Assembly (NCBI RefSeq): GCF_023278185.1
Contig: NZ_CP066356.1
Coordinates: 4,828,001-4,892,000, forward strand
DNA: 64,000 nucleotides
Direction: 5' to 3'
DNA from: Bradyrhizobium elkanii USDA 76
GTDB taxonomy: Bacteria > Pseudomonadota > Alphaproteobacteria > Rhizobiales > Xanthobacteraceae
Positions within the stretch are counted from its first letter, which is position 1; each line of letters starts with the position of its first letter. The notes beneath the pieces were generated by a model, which did not search any database, was not told the origin of the DNA, and saw only the letters and a program-made list of their open reading frames with translations. The translations under genes and the position numbers were made by a program. Positions 25,789 to 35,236 of this stretch are shown piece after piece.

Positions 25789-26221
25789 GCGCTGAAACCA
25801 GCGCGCGGATGTGATCGTCGATCATGGTCAACGCGACTGACGGATGAGCAAAGTCGATATCGTCCACATGCCAGTAGGTCACCCTGTCGGCGACCTTGGG
25901 GAACCGGCGCTCGATCAGCGGACGGTGCTCGGTCTCCTTGAGCGCGATCACGAGGTCGGCGTCGTCGAAGTCGGCCGACGAACAGGGCTGCGGAAAGCGC
26001 GCTGCGCCCTCCGGAACGATGCCGCTGGCGCGAAGACGATCATCGGCGAAGACTGACATGGGCCCGACATTGTCGGGCGAACCCCGCTCGGCCGCGCCTC
26101 TGGAGGACGCGCGCCACGCCAGTTGTTCGGCTCTTGCAAGATGATTGAACAATTCCTCTGCGTATCGACTGCGATAATAATTGCCGGTGCAGAGAAAGAG
26201 GACACGCTTCATGGGCGTCAT
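25742..26221 (-). CDS. Low-molecular-weight protein-tyrosine-phosphatase-like protein
   Basis: About 159 residues. The start RVLFLCTGNYYRSRYAEELF holds the LMW-PTP signature C-X5-R: Cys in CTGNYYRS with the Arg six positions later. The usual CxGNxCRS has Cys where this protein has Tyr (NYY), so it is a variant. A later Asp in WHVDDIDFAHP could serve as the general acid. Such proteins also include arsenate reductases; which is true is not clear. The start may be the ATG at 26212. It overlaps the Nudix gene tail-to-tail by 47 bases. Confidence 0.8.
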   Translation of the reverse strand: MTPMKRVLFLCTGNYYRSRYAEELFNHLARAEQLAWRASSRGAAERGSPDNVGPMSVFADDRLRASGIVPEGAARFPQPCSSADFDDADLVIALKETEHRPLIERRFPKVADRVTYWHVDDIDFAHPSVALTMIDDHIRALVSALRSSVRASGISPAQT

Positions 26222-26899
26222 GATGGCCAACGTGGGCCCTCGCGGTCAACAGTGTTGCGAGCATGGGTCTCTTTCAGCTCATGGGCCGGGCGAGTGACGG
26301 GCCGGCCCGGGGTTTCTTGAAACGACGGAACCGACCAGCCCTCAATCATCCCTGCCCGTCCCGTTGAGTTGGGTGCCAATTGCGCTGCCAATTTTGAGCA
26401 GCGGGCCGCAACCGAAAACGGCCCCAGCGTGGGTTGCTGAGGCCGTCATTCCGTCTGCTGGGGGCGCGGGCGCCAGTGAGCAGGCCGCCTCGGTTCAGCA
26501 GAGCGCCGGTACATCCGCGGCTGTCTGAATTGTACTCGATGTCGTAGCGTGCCTGGCGAGGTCTCAGGGGGTACCCCACAGGGCGCATCCGGAAATGGGA
26601 CCCGTTAGCAAATCAGCAACGTGATCGGCGCAGGCTTCTCTGAGGGACGGGACCGTTGGGGACGCAGCACGGTCACGTTTCGGAGGAGCTGGCGCGCCGG
26701 CCCTGAGCGTCGGCTCCTCTTTTGGACCTTGTGTGAGTTAGGCAACAGCCGTCACTCCAGGTACCTGCTAAGCAAGTGACGTTGGGAATTTCAGGGCCCT
26801 AGCGCTGGGAATGACAGGGCGCCGCCGGGACAAACCATTTCGGGCCCGGCGGCGTAATTTTTGAGATTTGCCGCGCTGACGCATGAGAGGCGTCTCGAG
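26222..26899. other. Long intergenic region with dispersed repeats
   Basis: No supported gene. It contains two dispersed-repeat types: one at 26286-26316 (CCGGGCGAGTGAC...GGTTTC; a second copy at 28878-28907) and the hairpin at 26820-26861. Other frames here are short and lack ribosome sites. The base composition is near that of neighbouring non-coding DNA. Confidence 0.5.
26820..26861. repeat. Dispersed hairpin repeat, left copy
   Basis: Arms GCCGCCGGG and CCCGGCGGC enclose ACAAACCATTTCGGG-type sequence. The 42-bp unit recurs in the same orientation at 46732-46773 with two differences. No gene lies across it. Confidence 0.8.
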
Positions 26900-27028
26900 A
26901 TGTCTGGCAACAAGATTGTTACAAAGACCGTGCTGTTAGCGCTGGCCATCGGCATTGCCGTATGGGCAGCTATGGGGGCGCCCGAGCCAGGCACAAATTC
27001 GCCGATGCACGTCGCCAGCAGGCGCTGA
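26900..27028 (+). CDS. 42-residue small membrane or secreted peptide
   Basis: MSGNKIVTKTVLLALAIGIA then VWAAMGAPEPG and a short tail: one hydrophobic helix near residues 9-26. A ribosome-site-like AGAGG is about 9 bases upstream. The call rests on the hydrophobic segment and the start context. The function is unknown. Confidence 0.4.
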   Translation: MSGNKIVTKTVLLALAIGIAVWAAMGAPEPGTNSPMHVASRR

Positions 27029-27064
27029 GGCCCCTGGCGGCACGACCCATGCAGTTAAATTGAC

Positions 27065-27142
27065 GCTGGGGATTTCACTGTCCCAGTTCAGGAAGGAAAC
27101 GCCGCCGGGCGTGTATTTTTGAGACCGGCGGCGTCTTTTCCT
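27065..27142. repeat. Dispersed 78-bp repeat, left copy
   Basis: Contains CTGGGGATTTCACTG paired with TCCCAG, and ACGCCGCCGG paired with CCGGCGGCGT. A second copy at 47249-47326 differs at 4 of 78 positions and has the same orientation. Confidence 0.85.
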
Positions 27143-27230
27143 CGCACAGCAAGCTGGCGCGATTGCCCTGCCTGCCCGTCTGGCGGTTTAGTCGCCTTGG
27201 GAGATTGGGCGCTGTCGCTTTAGGTCGGCG

Positions 27231-27476
27231 TCATTCGAGCGGTAGAGAAAGCGCGGGCAGCGGCCTATTGCCCTGCTCGCAACCTGTTCGCCCCTTGAGC
27301 GGTAGAACCGGCGTTGAAGCATCCGCGGCAGTCCGGCCCATGAAATGGGTCAGATTAACGCCCGATGACCACTCCACATAACCAACAGCCGAAAAGGCAA
27401 CCGCTCCCACGACGAGAATACTGAGCACTGAAGCGGCGGCTGCCGACGGCAAGCTTTGGCTGCTGAAAAACGGCAT
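27231..27476 (-). CDS. Single-helix membrane protein of unknown function
   Basis: An 81-residue protein with one membrane helix (AAAASVLSILVVGAVAFSAV, about residues 12-31) followed by a soluble tail containing VEWSSGVNLTHFMGRT. A GGAG ribosome site lies 6-7 bases before the ATG at 27476; the frame extends upstream with a basic, unlikely N-terminus. I do not recognise a family. Confidence 0.5.
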   Translation of the reverse strand: MPFFSSQSLPSAAAASVLSILVVGAVAFSAVGYVEWSSGVNLTHFMGRTAADASTPVLPLKGRTGCEQGNRPLPALSLPLE

Positions 27477-27785
27477 CACGATTCTCCGACACCGAGCTGC
27501 CACCCGCTCGTGCATTAGGCCAACTCGCGATGATCGAGTGTGAACCGCCTCACATTTCACGGGCACTTGATGCCGAGACCGGGCCCGTCGATGCCGGTTC
27601 ACGGCCCGGCGCGCCATTTTTGCCAATTCAGATCCAGGCCGCTGCCCAGCCGGGCAGACGATCCGGAAGTGGCTGGTCGAGCAGGCCAGCGACCGGCGGT
27701 GCGACTTTGATCTTCGACCGCAATTGAAGCGTTTCCGGCCGCCTCAATCGGCGGCCTCTTTCAACCGCAATTCATCGAATGGCGC
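27477..27785. other. Intergenic region, no supported gene
   Basis: I see no ribosome-site-led frame on either strand and no repeat matching the other dispersed units in this 309-base interval. Confidence 0.4.
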
Positions 27786-28148
27786 TCAATTGCCTAGCGC
27801 TTTCGAACCTTGCTTGGGCCTCTGAGAGGGCACCGTCGATGGCGAGTCCCAGTCGATCATTTTCAGGCAAACGAGGAGTTCGACATAGCTTTGTACTTGC
27901 CCTGCCCCCGCCAAGAGTTCGCAACTTTCACGCGGTCCTGCCGGGACGGTTAGCCAGATCGAGTTTAGCTGCTGCCGCGCAACCGTCTCGTCACTCACGC
28001 ACTTACTTGCGTCCTGGGGAAGTCCCGACGCCTTATCGTCAACGGAAACGTCCGCGCAAAGCGCCTTGATATCGAAGTTGGGAACACTGTCTGAAATTTG
28101 TACGGGCGGCTGACCAACGAGCGATAATGCCAAGAGCGCTGACTTCAT
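27786..28148 (-). CDS. Small secreted cysteine-containing protein, unknown function
   Basis: A 120-residue protein: MKSALLALSLVGQPPVQIS begins a weak signal peptide. The body contains four cysteines (in ALCADVS, KCVSDETV, SCELLAG and LLVCLKM). The ribosome site GGGAGGGAGAT lies immediately before the ATG at 28148, a strong argument for this start. An upstream extension of 28 codons is open but lacks that support. The C-terminus is Ser/Pro-rich. No family is recognised. It is probably periplasmic, with disulfides. Confidence 0.6.
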   Translation of the reverse strand: MKSALLALSLVGQPPVQISDSVPNFDIKALCADVSVDDKASGLPQDASKCVSDETVARQQLNSIWLTVPAGPRESCELLAGAGQVQSYVELLVCLKMIDWDSPSTVPSQRPKQGSKALGN

Positions 28149-28602
28149 AAGATCTCCCTCCCCGTCCGGTGCGCCCAGCTGGAAGGCGGATTGACCTGGG
28201 ACTGACGCGGCTTCGGAGGCTGTAGCGGCCACCCTCCGCCCACGACGTTACATTGCGCCTTTTTCCCAATTTCTATCCACCACGAACCGCAATGCTGCGG
28301 CGCGCTACTACTTTTGCGCACGCCATTTGCCTGCCAGTTTGTTGGTTAGGATTAGTTCGGAATGACAATCGCCGCGGCTGCCCCGCGGGTTTCGAAGCAG
28401 CAGGCGCGATCGACAAAAATAGTGCGGTGCAGATCACCCCGACAGTAACAGCGGGTTGGCGGTGTATCCGCAAATCCACGGTTCGCCGCCTTAACGTTAA
28501 GCCGAAAACCGATGCCCGCACCGACGTGGCGTCGTGTAGTGTCTGAGATATTTCATTTTTTCTTCGTCAAAGCCAATTGCCAAAGTTCAGCGATTTAAAT
28601 CA
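28149..28602. other. Intergenic region, no supported gene
   Basis: Two overlapping frames here (one with a hydrophobic stretch on the minus strand, 28521-28273, starting at GTG) have no ribosome site. I regard them as chance. Confidence 0.4.
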
Positions 28603-28755
28603 ATGATCGTGGAGTTCGGTATCGCGAGCACGATCGTGGGATCCGTGCTCGCCCTTTATGCAAGGCGGCATCGTTCAGTCATCTTGCAAGCGTGCGCAGG
28701 CGCGCTGCTGATTATCGGCCTCGCCTGCGTTGGCGCGGGGCTGCCGCATGTGTGA
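28603..28755 (+). CDS. 50-residue two-helix membrane peptide
   Basis: MIVEFGIASTIVGSVLALYA then RRHRSVILQ and a second hydrophobic stretch LLIIGLACVGAGL: two short membrane helices joined by a basic loop. This is a common rhizobial small-protein layout. No strong ribosome site is seen. The function is unknown. Confidence 0.5.
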   Translation: MIVEFGIASTIVGSVLALYARRHRSVILQACAGALLIIGLACVGAGLPHV

Positions 28756-28968
28756 CCCTCGTTGCACTCGCTCCGGAGTTGCAGTTGAGTGCCCATTGCC
28801 GTCCCATTTGCGATGACAACAACGTGCCGAATGCGATTCGTAAAATCGGCCCGGATTACCTGCCCCTTCAGCAGGGACCGGGCGAATGACCGGCCGGCCC
28901 GGGTTTCGCTGCCAAGTTCGCGTTGCGTTCGGCGCTGCCCTACGCTAAGGGCCTGATCCGATCGATCC

Positions 28969-29058
28969 GGAAGGGTGGCCGAGTGGTTTAAGGCACCGGT
29001 CTTGAAAACCGGCGTGCCCGCAAGGGTACCGTGGGTTCGAATCCCACCCCTTCCGCCA
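28969..29058 (+). tRNA. tRNA-Ser (anticodon UGA)
   Basis: A 90-base sequence with the acceptor arms GGAAGGG and CCCTTCC, discriminator G and encoded CCA. The long variable arm is typical of class II tRNA. The anticodon loop is CTTGAAA, giving anticodon TGA (reads UCN, serine). The T-arm GGTTCGAATCCC is conserved. Downstream DNA holds an integrase remnant, a usual neighbour of tRNA genes used as integration sites. Confidence 0.95.
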
Positions 29059-29220
29059 ATATAGTGTTCTCCATTGTTCTCCACCGTTCGGAATCCCCAG
29101 TAAAATCAGCGCTTTCTTCGGCAGACTGTATTCCTCAGTTCGCCGTCGTTCCTCACAATCAAGGCGCAGACCGTAGCTTGGGACCATAGGTTCGGAGGAT
29201 GGTTTTGATTGGAGGAACAC

Positions 29221-29325
29221 GTGGCTGGAAAACTCAAGCCGCTCGACGTCGAACGCGAAACGAAGCCCGGCAATATGCTGACGGCGACGGGCTCTACCTG
29301 ATCGTCGAGGTTCGCTGCGAGCTGC
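29221..29325 (+). pseudogene. Tyrosine-integrase N-terminal remnant, frameshifted
   Basis: After a perfect ribosome site (GGAGGAACAC then GTG), the frame reads VAGKLKPLDVERETKPGN. One frameshift near 29272 then gives YADGDGLYLIVEV. These pieces match the start of phage-type site-specific integrases (DUF4102-like arm-binding domain), which normally continue for about 400 residues. Here it breaks off near 29325, just before the exporter genes. It lies 160 bases after tRNA-Ser, so it is the likely trace of an integration event. Confidence 0.75.
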
Positions 29326-29344
29326 CACCCTCAAGCCACTATCG

Positions 29345-30583
29345 TTACCGTCGCACTCGCTCCGCAATCTTTCCTCCGTCAGCAATCCGGTCGCTTGGGT
29401 GCAGCACGACCCGGTTCCCCGCAGCGAGCCCGGAGAGAATCTCCGCCCCCCGGTTGTTCCGGTGGCCGATGCTCACCGGCACCGTTTTGGCACGGCCGTT
29501 CTCGTCGACAAAAACGGCCCACTGGTCGCCTTTCCTGAACAACGCGGTTACCGGGACGGTCAGGGCGTCGGCGGCGCTCCACGTGGTTACATGGACGACC
29601 ACACGATAGTCGTGGCCAAGCTGGGACGACACCTCCGGCGCATCCGCGAAGTCGATCGTTACCCGGACGCGCTGCTCCTCGATGCCTAGCGCCGACACCT
29701 TCAGAAAGCCGGCGGGGTCCACGCGCACGACCTTGCCCTTGATCGGGGGGCCGCCCCAGCCGTCGATCCGGACAGGCGCGCCCACCTTGATCTGGACTGC
29801 ATCCGTCGAGAGCAGGTCCGCCACGATCTCCAGATCGAGAGGGTTGCCGATTTCGACCAGTGGTGCTCCGGGCGGGACTGTCGCCTCGCTGTCCTGGACG
29901 ATCTTCAGCACCCTTCCACTCGCCGGCGCGAGCACCCGGACGCAGCACGTCGGCTCCGCCGACGGGGCGGCATTGGCCGGGTCCATCAACCGGGCCGCCA
30001 GGCTGGTCCGCACCGCGCGACGCATGTCGACCTGAGCCTTGGCGCTCGCCAAGGCAGCCTCGTTCGTGGCCACGTCGAATTTCGCCTTGTCGAAGGCCTG
30101 GGCCGAGGTGGACTGCGTCCGCAACAGCGTCTGCGCCCGTTGGAATTCGGTCCGGGAAAAGTCCAGCGCGGCTTCGATCCGCTGCACCTCGGCTTCCTGC
30201 TGTTGGATGGCGGCATCCGCGGCCAAGACCTCGGCCTGAAGCTGGTCGCGCGAGCGCACGTCGATGAAGCCCGGCAGCGTCGGCTGCATCAGGGCGACGA
30301 CGGTCTTGTTGGCGACGACCTCGTCGCCGACGTGAAGCGAAGGTCCCTGCTCTCCGAGCGGATGCGAAATCCTCAGGACCTTTCCCGCGATGGGTGCCGA
30401 GACCGTGTAAACGTGGCGCACGTGGGTCTTGCCGTCATCGTCCGCTGTGACTTCGATTGGGCCTTTCGCGACGGTCGCGAGATCGACGAGAGCCGGCCGG
30501 GGCCAGGCGAACCACGCCAATCCCCCTGCGATCGCGGCCAGGAGCGCGACGCCGATGATGCGTTTGGCCCATTTTGCCGGCAT
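29345..30583 (-). CDS. HlyD-family membrane-fusion protein
   Basis: A 412-residue periplasmic adaptor. It has one N-terminal membrane helix (IIGVALLAAIAGGLAWFAW), a lipoyl-like half (APIAGKVLRISHPLGEQG), a coiled-coil hairpin with EAEVQRIEAALDFSRTEFQR, and a second lipoyl half (VLAPASGRVLKIVQDSEATV). The C-terminal barrel resembles the RND/ABC adaptor subfamily. With the FtsX-like permease and ATPase upstream it forms a tripartite ABC exporter: ATPase > permease > HlyD, with gaps of only a few bases. The substrate is unknown; location inside the accessory region suggests metal or lipid-type cargo. Confidence 0.88.
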   Translation of the reverse strand: MPAKWAKRIIGVALLAAIAGGLAWFAWPRPALVDLATVAKGPIEVTADDDGKTHVRHVYTVSAPIAGKVLRISHPLGEQGPSLHVGDEVVANKTVVALMQPTLPGFIDVRSRDQLQAEVLAADAAIQQQEAEVQRIEAALDFSRTEFQRAQTLLRTQSTSAQAFDKAKFDVATNEAALASAKAQVDMRRAVRTSLAARLMDPANAAPSAEPTCCVRVLAPASGRVLKIVQDSEATVPPGAPLVEIGNPLDLEIVADLLSTDAVQIKVGAPVRIDGWGGPPIKGKVVRVDPAGFLKVSALGIEEQRVRVTIDFADAPEVSSQLGHDYRVVVHVTTWSAADALTVPVTALFRKGDQWAVFVDENGRAKTVPVSIGHRNNRGAEILSGLAAGNRVVLHPSDRIADGGKIAERVRR

Positions 30584-30585
30584 GG

Positions 30586-32949
30586 CTAGTCTCGCGTCTT
30601 GAGGACCGCGACGAGGTCCAGTTTGTTGACGCGGTCCCGGATGATGAAGGCCGAGGCGACCGCGGCAAGAATGACGATCGCGCTGGCGGCAACGTAGGTG
30701 GAGTGCTCGATGACACCGCGCACGCGCATGATTTCACCGGCCAGATTGGTTTTCATCATCCACCCGAGGCCATAGCCCATGACCCATCCAGACGGCTGGG
30801 CGATCAAGGTCAGGATCGCAAGTTCGAGCAGAAGAATCCGCAGCACTTCGCCTCGGGTAAAACCGAGCACCCTGAGGCTCGCGAGTTCACGGGCCCGTTC
30901 CGAAAGCGCAATCCGGGCGTTGTTGTAGACAACGCCGAAAGCAATGACTGCCGCCAGCCCGGTGTAGATGCTGGCCATTGTCGTGATGATCAGCGCAACC
31001 GCGTCGCGGAAATTCGCCAGCGAAGTGCGCTGGAGCGCCACGCCGCTGACGGTCGGCATCGCCTTGACGGCTGCGTAGAACCCTTCCCTCTTGTTGTCGT
31101 CGAGACTGAGGTTGACGCTGCTGACGACCGGAGGATCGCGCATCAGGCGCGTCAGCGCGTCCAGGTCCATCATGCCCCTGATGCCAAAATAGTCCTCCAC
31201 CAGGGCAAGGACCGGGAGCGTTACCGTTCGCCGCGCGCCTTCCAGCAGATCGACCTCAACCCAATCCCCCGCCTGAACCCCCAGGATTTTTCCCAGCCAT
31301 CCGGAGATGGCAAGCCCTGTCGACGGAAGCACGACTGGCCGCAGATCAACATCAATGATGCGACGGAGGTCCGCATCAGGCGGACGTCCACTGATCATGA
31401 TACGGCGCTCAATGTTGCCATGCCGGATCCGGACTGGCACCTCACGAAACGGCTCAGTGGCCAGAACGCCCGGAAGTCGGGCCATCTGTGTGACCACGTT
31501 CTCGTTCCGCTTCTCGATGAAGCTCACCGTCGCGTCCTGTCGATCGGCGAGGAAATAGGTCACATCGATCAATTGCTCCATCGTGTCGCGGAGAAAAAGC
31601 GAGACCACCAGGATCGCGGTCGCGAGCGACATTCCCAACGCCGTGAAAGCTGAGCGAATTGGATGTCGTGAGATGTTGCGCAGCATCATCAGCGCCGGCT
31701 GAGAAACAACTCCTTCAAGAGAGACTGACGCGGGCACGAGTCGGTGAAAGCTCGCGGGTGCGGGCGGCTGCATCGCAACCGCCGGAGGCAAGCGCACCAC
31801 ATCGCGCAGGGCACGGATTGCGCCGACGAAGGCTGCCGCCGCGCTGAGCACGCCGGCAACCACATAGAGATCGGGTGCTCTCGCGAATACCAAGAAGGGA
31901 AAATGGAAAAAGTCTCCAAAGAGCGCGGTGACCCGCAACCCCAGCCATGTCCCCACGATGCTTCCGATGGCAATTCCGGTCAGGACGATGAGCGCAACGA
32001 ATTTGAGGTAGTGCAGCACCACGGCCCCATCGCGATAACCCAAGGCCTTCATGAGCCCGATCTGCTCACGCTCCAGCGCCACGAGCCGACTGAGCGTAAG
32101 ATTGACCAGAAACGCTGAGACCAGCAGGAAAATCGGTGGCAGCGTGCGGCTCATGTTGTTGAGCATGTCGAGCTCATGGTCGAGCCAGGCATGGGACGTC
32201 TGATCCTTGCGGCCATAGGCCGCCTGCCCGCCATAGCCGTCGAGCAACGCGTCGAGCCGCGAGATGACTTCGCGCTCCGATGCGCTGCGTTGCAGCTTCA
32301 CGGAGACGGAAGAGAACGCTCCGTCGAGATCATACACGCTCGCGAGAGCCTTCTCCGACATCCAGACAATGGCATAGCGGCGGTCATCCGGCATCAGGTC
32401 GCCTGGCCCGACGGTGTAGATGAACTCGGGCGACAGCGCGGTGCCGACAATGACGAGTTCGCGTTTCTTGCCATTGAGAATTGCAGAAAATCGGCCGCCC
32501 GGTGCGAACCCGTGCGCTTGCGCAAAACTCTCGTTGACGACGACTTCTTCGGCTCGCCCGGGTTCGGGCAGGCGTCCGGCCCGAACGTAAAGCCGGTTGA
32601 GCATGGGTTCGCCGACGTCCGGCAGCGAAACGAATTGTCCGGTAGCGGGTTCGGCAAAGCCCGGGATATCAAGCAATGCGAGCCTGGCAATGCGCGCATC
32701 GACAGCGGCGACGCCCGGGATTTGCGCAATTTGACCGACCAGTGCCTTAGGCGCGCGCTTCACCACCGCAAAGACGTCCGCGAACGCATAACGTTCGTAA
32801 TAGGCGATACGCGTATCTTCGAGCGAGCGATGCGAGCCAACCGCCAGCACCAGTGTCGCAACACCGCCGCCGATGACCAGCGCAATCGCCAGCACCTGCG
32901 CCCAGAGCCGCCGCACATCCCGAAAGAGTTTGACATCCAGCGCAGACAT
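30586..32949 (-). CDS. FtsX-family ABC transporter permease
   Basis: A 787-residue membrane protein with a duplicated FtsX layout. It has an N-terminal helix near 15-35, a large extracytoplasmic part (about 50-260), helices near 275-390, a second extracytoplasmic part (about 470-640) and the closing FtsX helices (about 660-780). Motifs include MSRTLPPIFLLVSAFLVNLT and ALRDVVRLPPAVAMQPP. This is the DevC/MacB-like long permease. It ends 2 bases before the HlyD gene and starts 4 bases after the ATPase. Confidence 0.9.
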   Translation of the reverse strand: MSALDVKLFRDVRRLWAQVLAIALVIGGGVATLVLAVGSHRSLEDTRIAYYERYAFADVFAVVKRAPKALVGQIAQIPGVAAVDARIARLALLDIPGFAEPATGQFVSLPDVGEPMLNRLYVRAGRLPEPGRAEEVVVNESFAQAHGFAPGGRFSAILNGKKRELVIVGTALSPEFIYTVGPGDLMPDDRRYAIVWMSEKALASVYDLDGAFSSVSVKLQRSASEREVISRLDALLDGYGGQAAYGRKDQTSHAWLDHELDMLNNMSRTLPPIFLLVSAFLVNLTLSRLVALEREQIGLMKALGYRDGAVVLHYLKFVALIVLTGIAIGSIVGTWLGLRVTALFGDFFHFPFLVFARAPDLYVVAGVLSAAAAFVGAIRALRDVVRLPPAVAMQPPAPASFHRLVPASVSLEGVVSQPALMMLRNISRHPIRSAFTALGMSLATAILVVSLFLRDTMEQLIDVTYFLADRQDATVSFIEKRNENVVTQMARLPGVLATEPFREVPVRIRHGNIERRIMISGRPPDADLRRIIDVDLRPVVLPSTGLAISGWLGKILGVQAGDWVEVDLLEGARRTVTLPVLALVEDYFGIRGMMDLDALTRLMRDPPVVSSVNLSLDDNKREGFYAAVKAMPTVSGVALQRTSLANFRDAVALIITTMASIYTGLAAVIAFGVVYNNARIALSERARELASLRVLGFTRGEVLRILLLELAILTLIAQPSGWVMGYGLGWMMKTNLAGEIMRVRGVIEHSTYVAASAIVILAAVASAFIIRDRVNKLDLVAVLKTRD

Positions 32950-32953
32950 CGTC

Positions 32954-33661
32954 TCACCAGCTCAATGTCGCCGCCTCCTGGCGCGTTTCATTCTGCAGGA
33001 TCCTGGAGATGCGGCCGTCGGCAAAGAACAGCACGCGGTCCGCCACCTCCTGGATGCTCGCATTGTGGGTAATGATCACTGTCGTGGTGCCGAGCTGACG
33101 GTTGATGCCGAGCAACGCCTCGATCACCCGGATACCCGTTTTCGAGTCCAGCGCACCCGTCGGCTCGTCGCAGAGCAGCACCGCGGGACGCTTGGCGATC
33201 GCGCGCGCGATCGCGACCCGCTGCTGCTCGCCACCGGAGAGCTGGGCGGGAAAGTTGTGCATCCGCGCTTCGAGCCCGACCAGGGAGAGCGCCTCGTCGG
33301 GGCGCATCGGGCGGTCGGAAATCTCGGTGACCAGCGCAACATTCTCATACGCGGTGAGACTTGGCACCAAATTGTAGAACTGGAACACGAACCCGACATA
33401 TCGGCGCCGATAGCTTGTAAGGTCGCGGTCGTTGAGGCGGGTCAGTTCCTGGTCGCGGAAGAATAGCCTGCCGCCGGTCGGATGATCGAGCCCGCCCATG
33501 ATATTGAGCAGGGTCGTCTTGCCGCTGCCCGAAGGCCCGAGCAGCACCACCACCTCTTTCTCCGCGATCTCGAGGTCTACCTTGTTGAGAGCATGCACCT
33601 TCACCTCGCCGGAGACGTAGGTCTTGGTGAGGGCCTCGGCGGTGAAGACAGGTTGGCTCAT
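32954..33661 (-). CDS. ABC transporter ATP-binding protein (LolD/MacB type)
   Basis: A 235-residue ATPase. Walker [10 protein letters not shown] is at 42-50, the signature LSGGEQQRV near 142-150 and Walker [12 protein letters not shown] near 160-170. The spacing and the [17 protein letters not shown] motif match the LolD/MacB/DevA group, which powers FtsX-type permeases. It is the first gene of the ABC > FtsX > HlyD unit. A weak FNR-like half site lies upstream, but I do not count it as a regulatory feature. Confidence 0.93.
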   Translation of the reverse strand: MSQPVFTAEALTKTYVSGEVKVHALNKVDLEIAEKEVVVLLGPSGSGKTTLLNIMGGLDHPTGGRLFFRDQELTRLNDRDLTSYRRRYVGFVFQFYNLVPSLTAYENVALVTEISDRPMRPDEALSLVGLEARMHNFPAQLSGGEQQRVAIARAIAKRPAVLLCDEPTGALDSKTGIRVIEALLGINRQLGTTTVIITHNASIQEVADRVLFFADGRISRILQNETRQEAATLSW

Positions 33662-33778
33662 GGGCTCTCCCTTCGGAGCTAATGTCCGACGCCTACGGCC
33701 GTGCCGTATTGATTTACCTCAGAGTGCCTTTGGCCTCGGTCGTACGGTGCGCCGCGGAAAATCGGCAGAGCGTGGGGC

Positions 33779-34963
33779 TCAGAAGACCCCGATCGTTCCG
33801 GCAACCAACTCGTGGATGAGCTCAGGAACTCGGTCAAGCTGGGCGGCGACCACTTCTTCGGTCCGCCCTCGCACCTGCTCCAGCGGGACGCTCTCCCGCG
33901 TCGCCAGATGGAGATGAACGAGGGCCGGGTTGTCTACCGGCGCGCCGATCCTGCTGACGAACAGACACCGCGCTTCCTTAACCTCCGGAACCAGGGAGAC
34001 CAGCTTTTCGGCCGTCCGCGCCGCCAAGACGTTGTAGATCTTGCCGACATGGCTGACGGGGTTCTTGCCTGCAGCGGCCTCCAGGCTCATCGGCCGGCAC
34101 GGCGTGATCAGTCCGTTGACGCGATTGCCGCGTCCGACCTGGCCATCATCCCCGCCTTCCGCCGACGTGCCGGTCACCGTGAGATAGACGCTTCCGGATT
34201 CAATGTCGTCCGCCGCATTGACGATGACCTCGCACTCTGCAAACCCACGGTCGCCAGCCCAATCGCGAACCCGCGCCGCGAGGGCAGCCTTCTGCTCGAG
34301 ATAGTCGTCGACACCGGCAAGATAGCGTCCGACCATGGCGCAGGCGACCGTGAGCTTGAGCCGCGCACCTTTTCGCACAGCCATGATCTTGATGTCCTCG
34401 CCCCAGGCTGGATGGTCGTGCGTGCGGGCGCGGCCGTGCAGTTCCTGGTCAACGGCCAATACAAGCCGTTCGACCGCACTTAACGGAGCGTGCCCGACCC
34501 CGAACGAGGTATCGTTGGCGAGCGGAAGGCCTTCCGCACCGCGGCGTGAGAACAGTGCCTGCAGGTCCTGCGACCCCTGCCGAACCAGAGCCTCAATCCG
34601 GACATCATGATCCGCATCCAGCGCGTGAACATTTGCCTTCAACCACGACTTGGAGCCTTCGACCGCGATCTGCGCGACAGGTATGGCCTCGTCCGAGATC
34701 GCCCGCCCGGCCAGCAATATCCTGATCGGTTCGACCACGCGGCCGCCGCCGAAGGCCGGAACGGCCTTGCCGGCGCATAACAACGCCTTGTCGACGTTGT
34801 GGTGCAGCACGCGGCCGAACCCGCTCCGGTACTCTCGACAGAGGTTGCGGGACAACGTCTCGGCAAGGGCATCGCAGATAGTATCCGGATGGCCGAGGCC
34901 CTTACGCTCGACGACTTCAACTTCGTCAGCAACGTCCAGCCGCGAAATGACAAGTTCAAACAT
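33779..34963 (-). CDS. Archaeal-type methionine adenosyltransferase
   Basis: A 394-residue protein of the archaeal S-adenosylmethionine synthetase family (PF01941 type), distinct from the MetK type usual in bacteria. The N-terminus has [17 protein letters not shown] (19-35), a hallmark of that family. The C-terminal half carries [20 protein letters not shown] and [10 protein letters not shown]. It would make S-adenosylmethionine from methionine and ATP. Its place between the exporter and a P-type ATPase, beside a methyltransferase-like membrane protein in the same region, is unusual. A chromosomal MetK is expected elsewhere, so this would be a second, specialised source of SAM. Confidence 0.88.
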   Translation of the reverse strand: MFELVISRLDVADEVEVVERKGLGHPDTICDALAETLSRNLCREYRSGFGRVLHHNVDKALLCAGKAVPAFGGGRVVEPIRILLAGRAISDEAIPVAQIAVEGSKSWLKANVHALDADHDVRIEALVRQGSQDLQALFSRRGAEGLPLANDTSFGVGHAPLSAVERLVLAVDQELHGRARTHDHPAWGEDIKIMAVRKGARLKLTVACAMVGRYLAGVDDYLEQKAALAARVRDWAGDRGFAECEVIVNAADDIESGSVYLTVTGTSAEGGDDGQVGRGNRVNGLITPCRPMSLEAAAGKNPVSHVGKIYNVLAARTAEKLVSLVPEVKEARCLFVSRIGAPVDNPALVHLHLATRESVPLEQVRGRTEEVVAAQLDRVPELIHELVAGTIGVF

Positions 34964-35236
34964 GGGGGTGGACCACAGCGTTCATTGAACCGCCTCACGG
35001 CGATAACTATCCGTCGCACCCGCCTCGCCACCGTGGTGAGTCGTTCCAAATTTCCTTTTGAAAGTTCACGGTAAACGGCGTCGAAATCTTTGATCTATCG
35101 CAAATTTACTTGCCGCCGATCGAATAAATTTCTTTTAAGCACCGAAGCTGGCTCTAGAGCGGGCCAAGAAATCAGCGCATGCGCGGCGTGCGCCGCACGG
35201 GCGCCATCACCAAAGAGTTCATGATGTGGTGAGGCG

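Noticed and set aside
28273..28521. Minus-strand frame with a hydrophobic stretch
   Set aside because: It starts at GTG with no ribosome site and no similar pattern; treated as chance.
35090..35103. TTGATCTATCGCAA between the MAT and YHS-ATPase genes
   Set aside because: The second half (CGCAA) does not match; kept only as a weak site.
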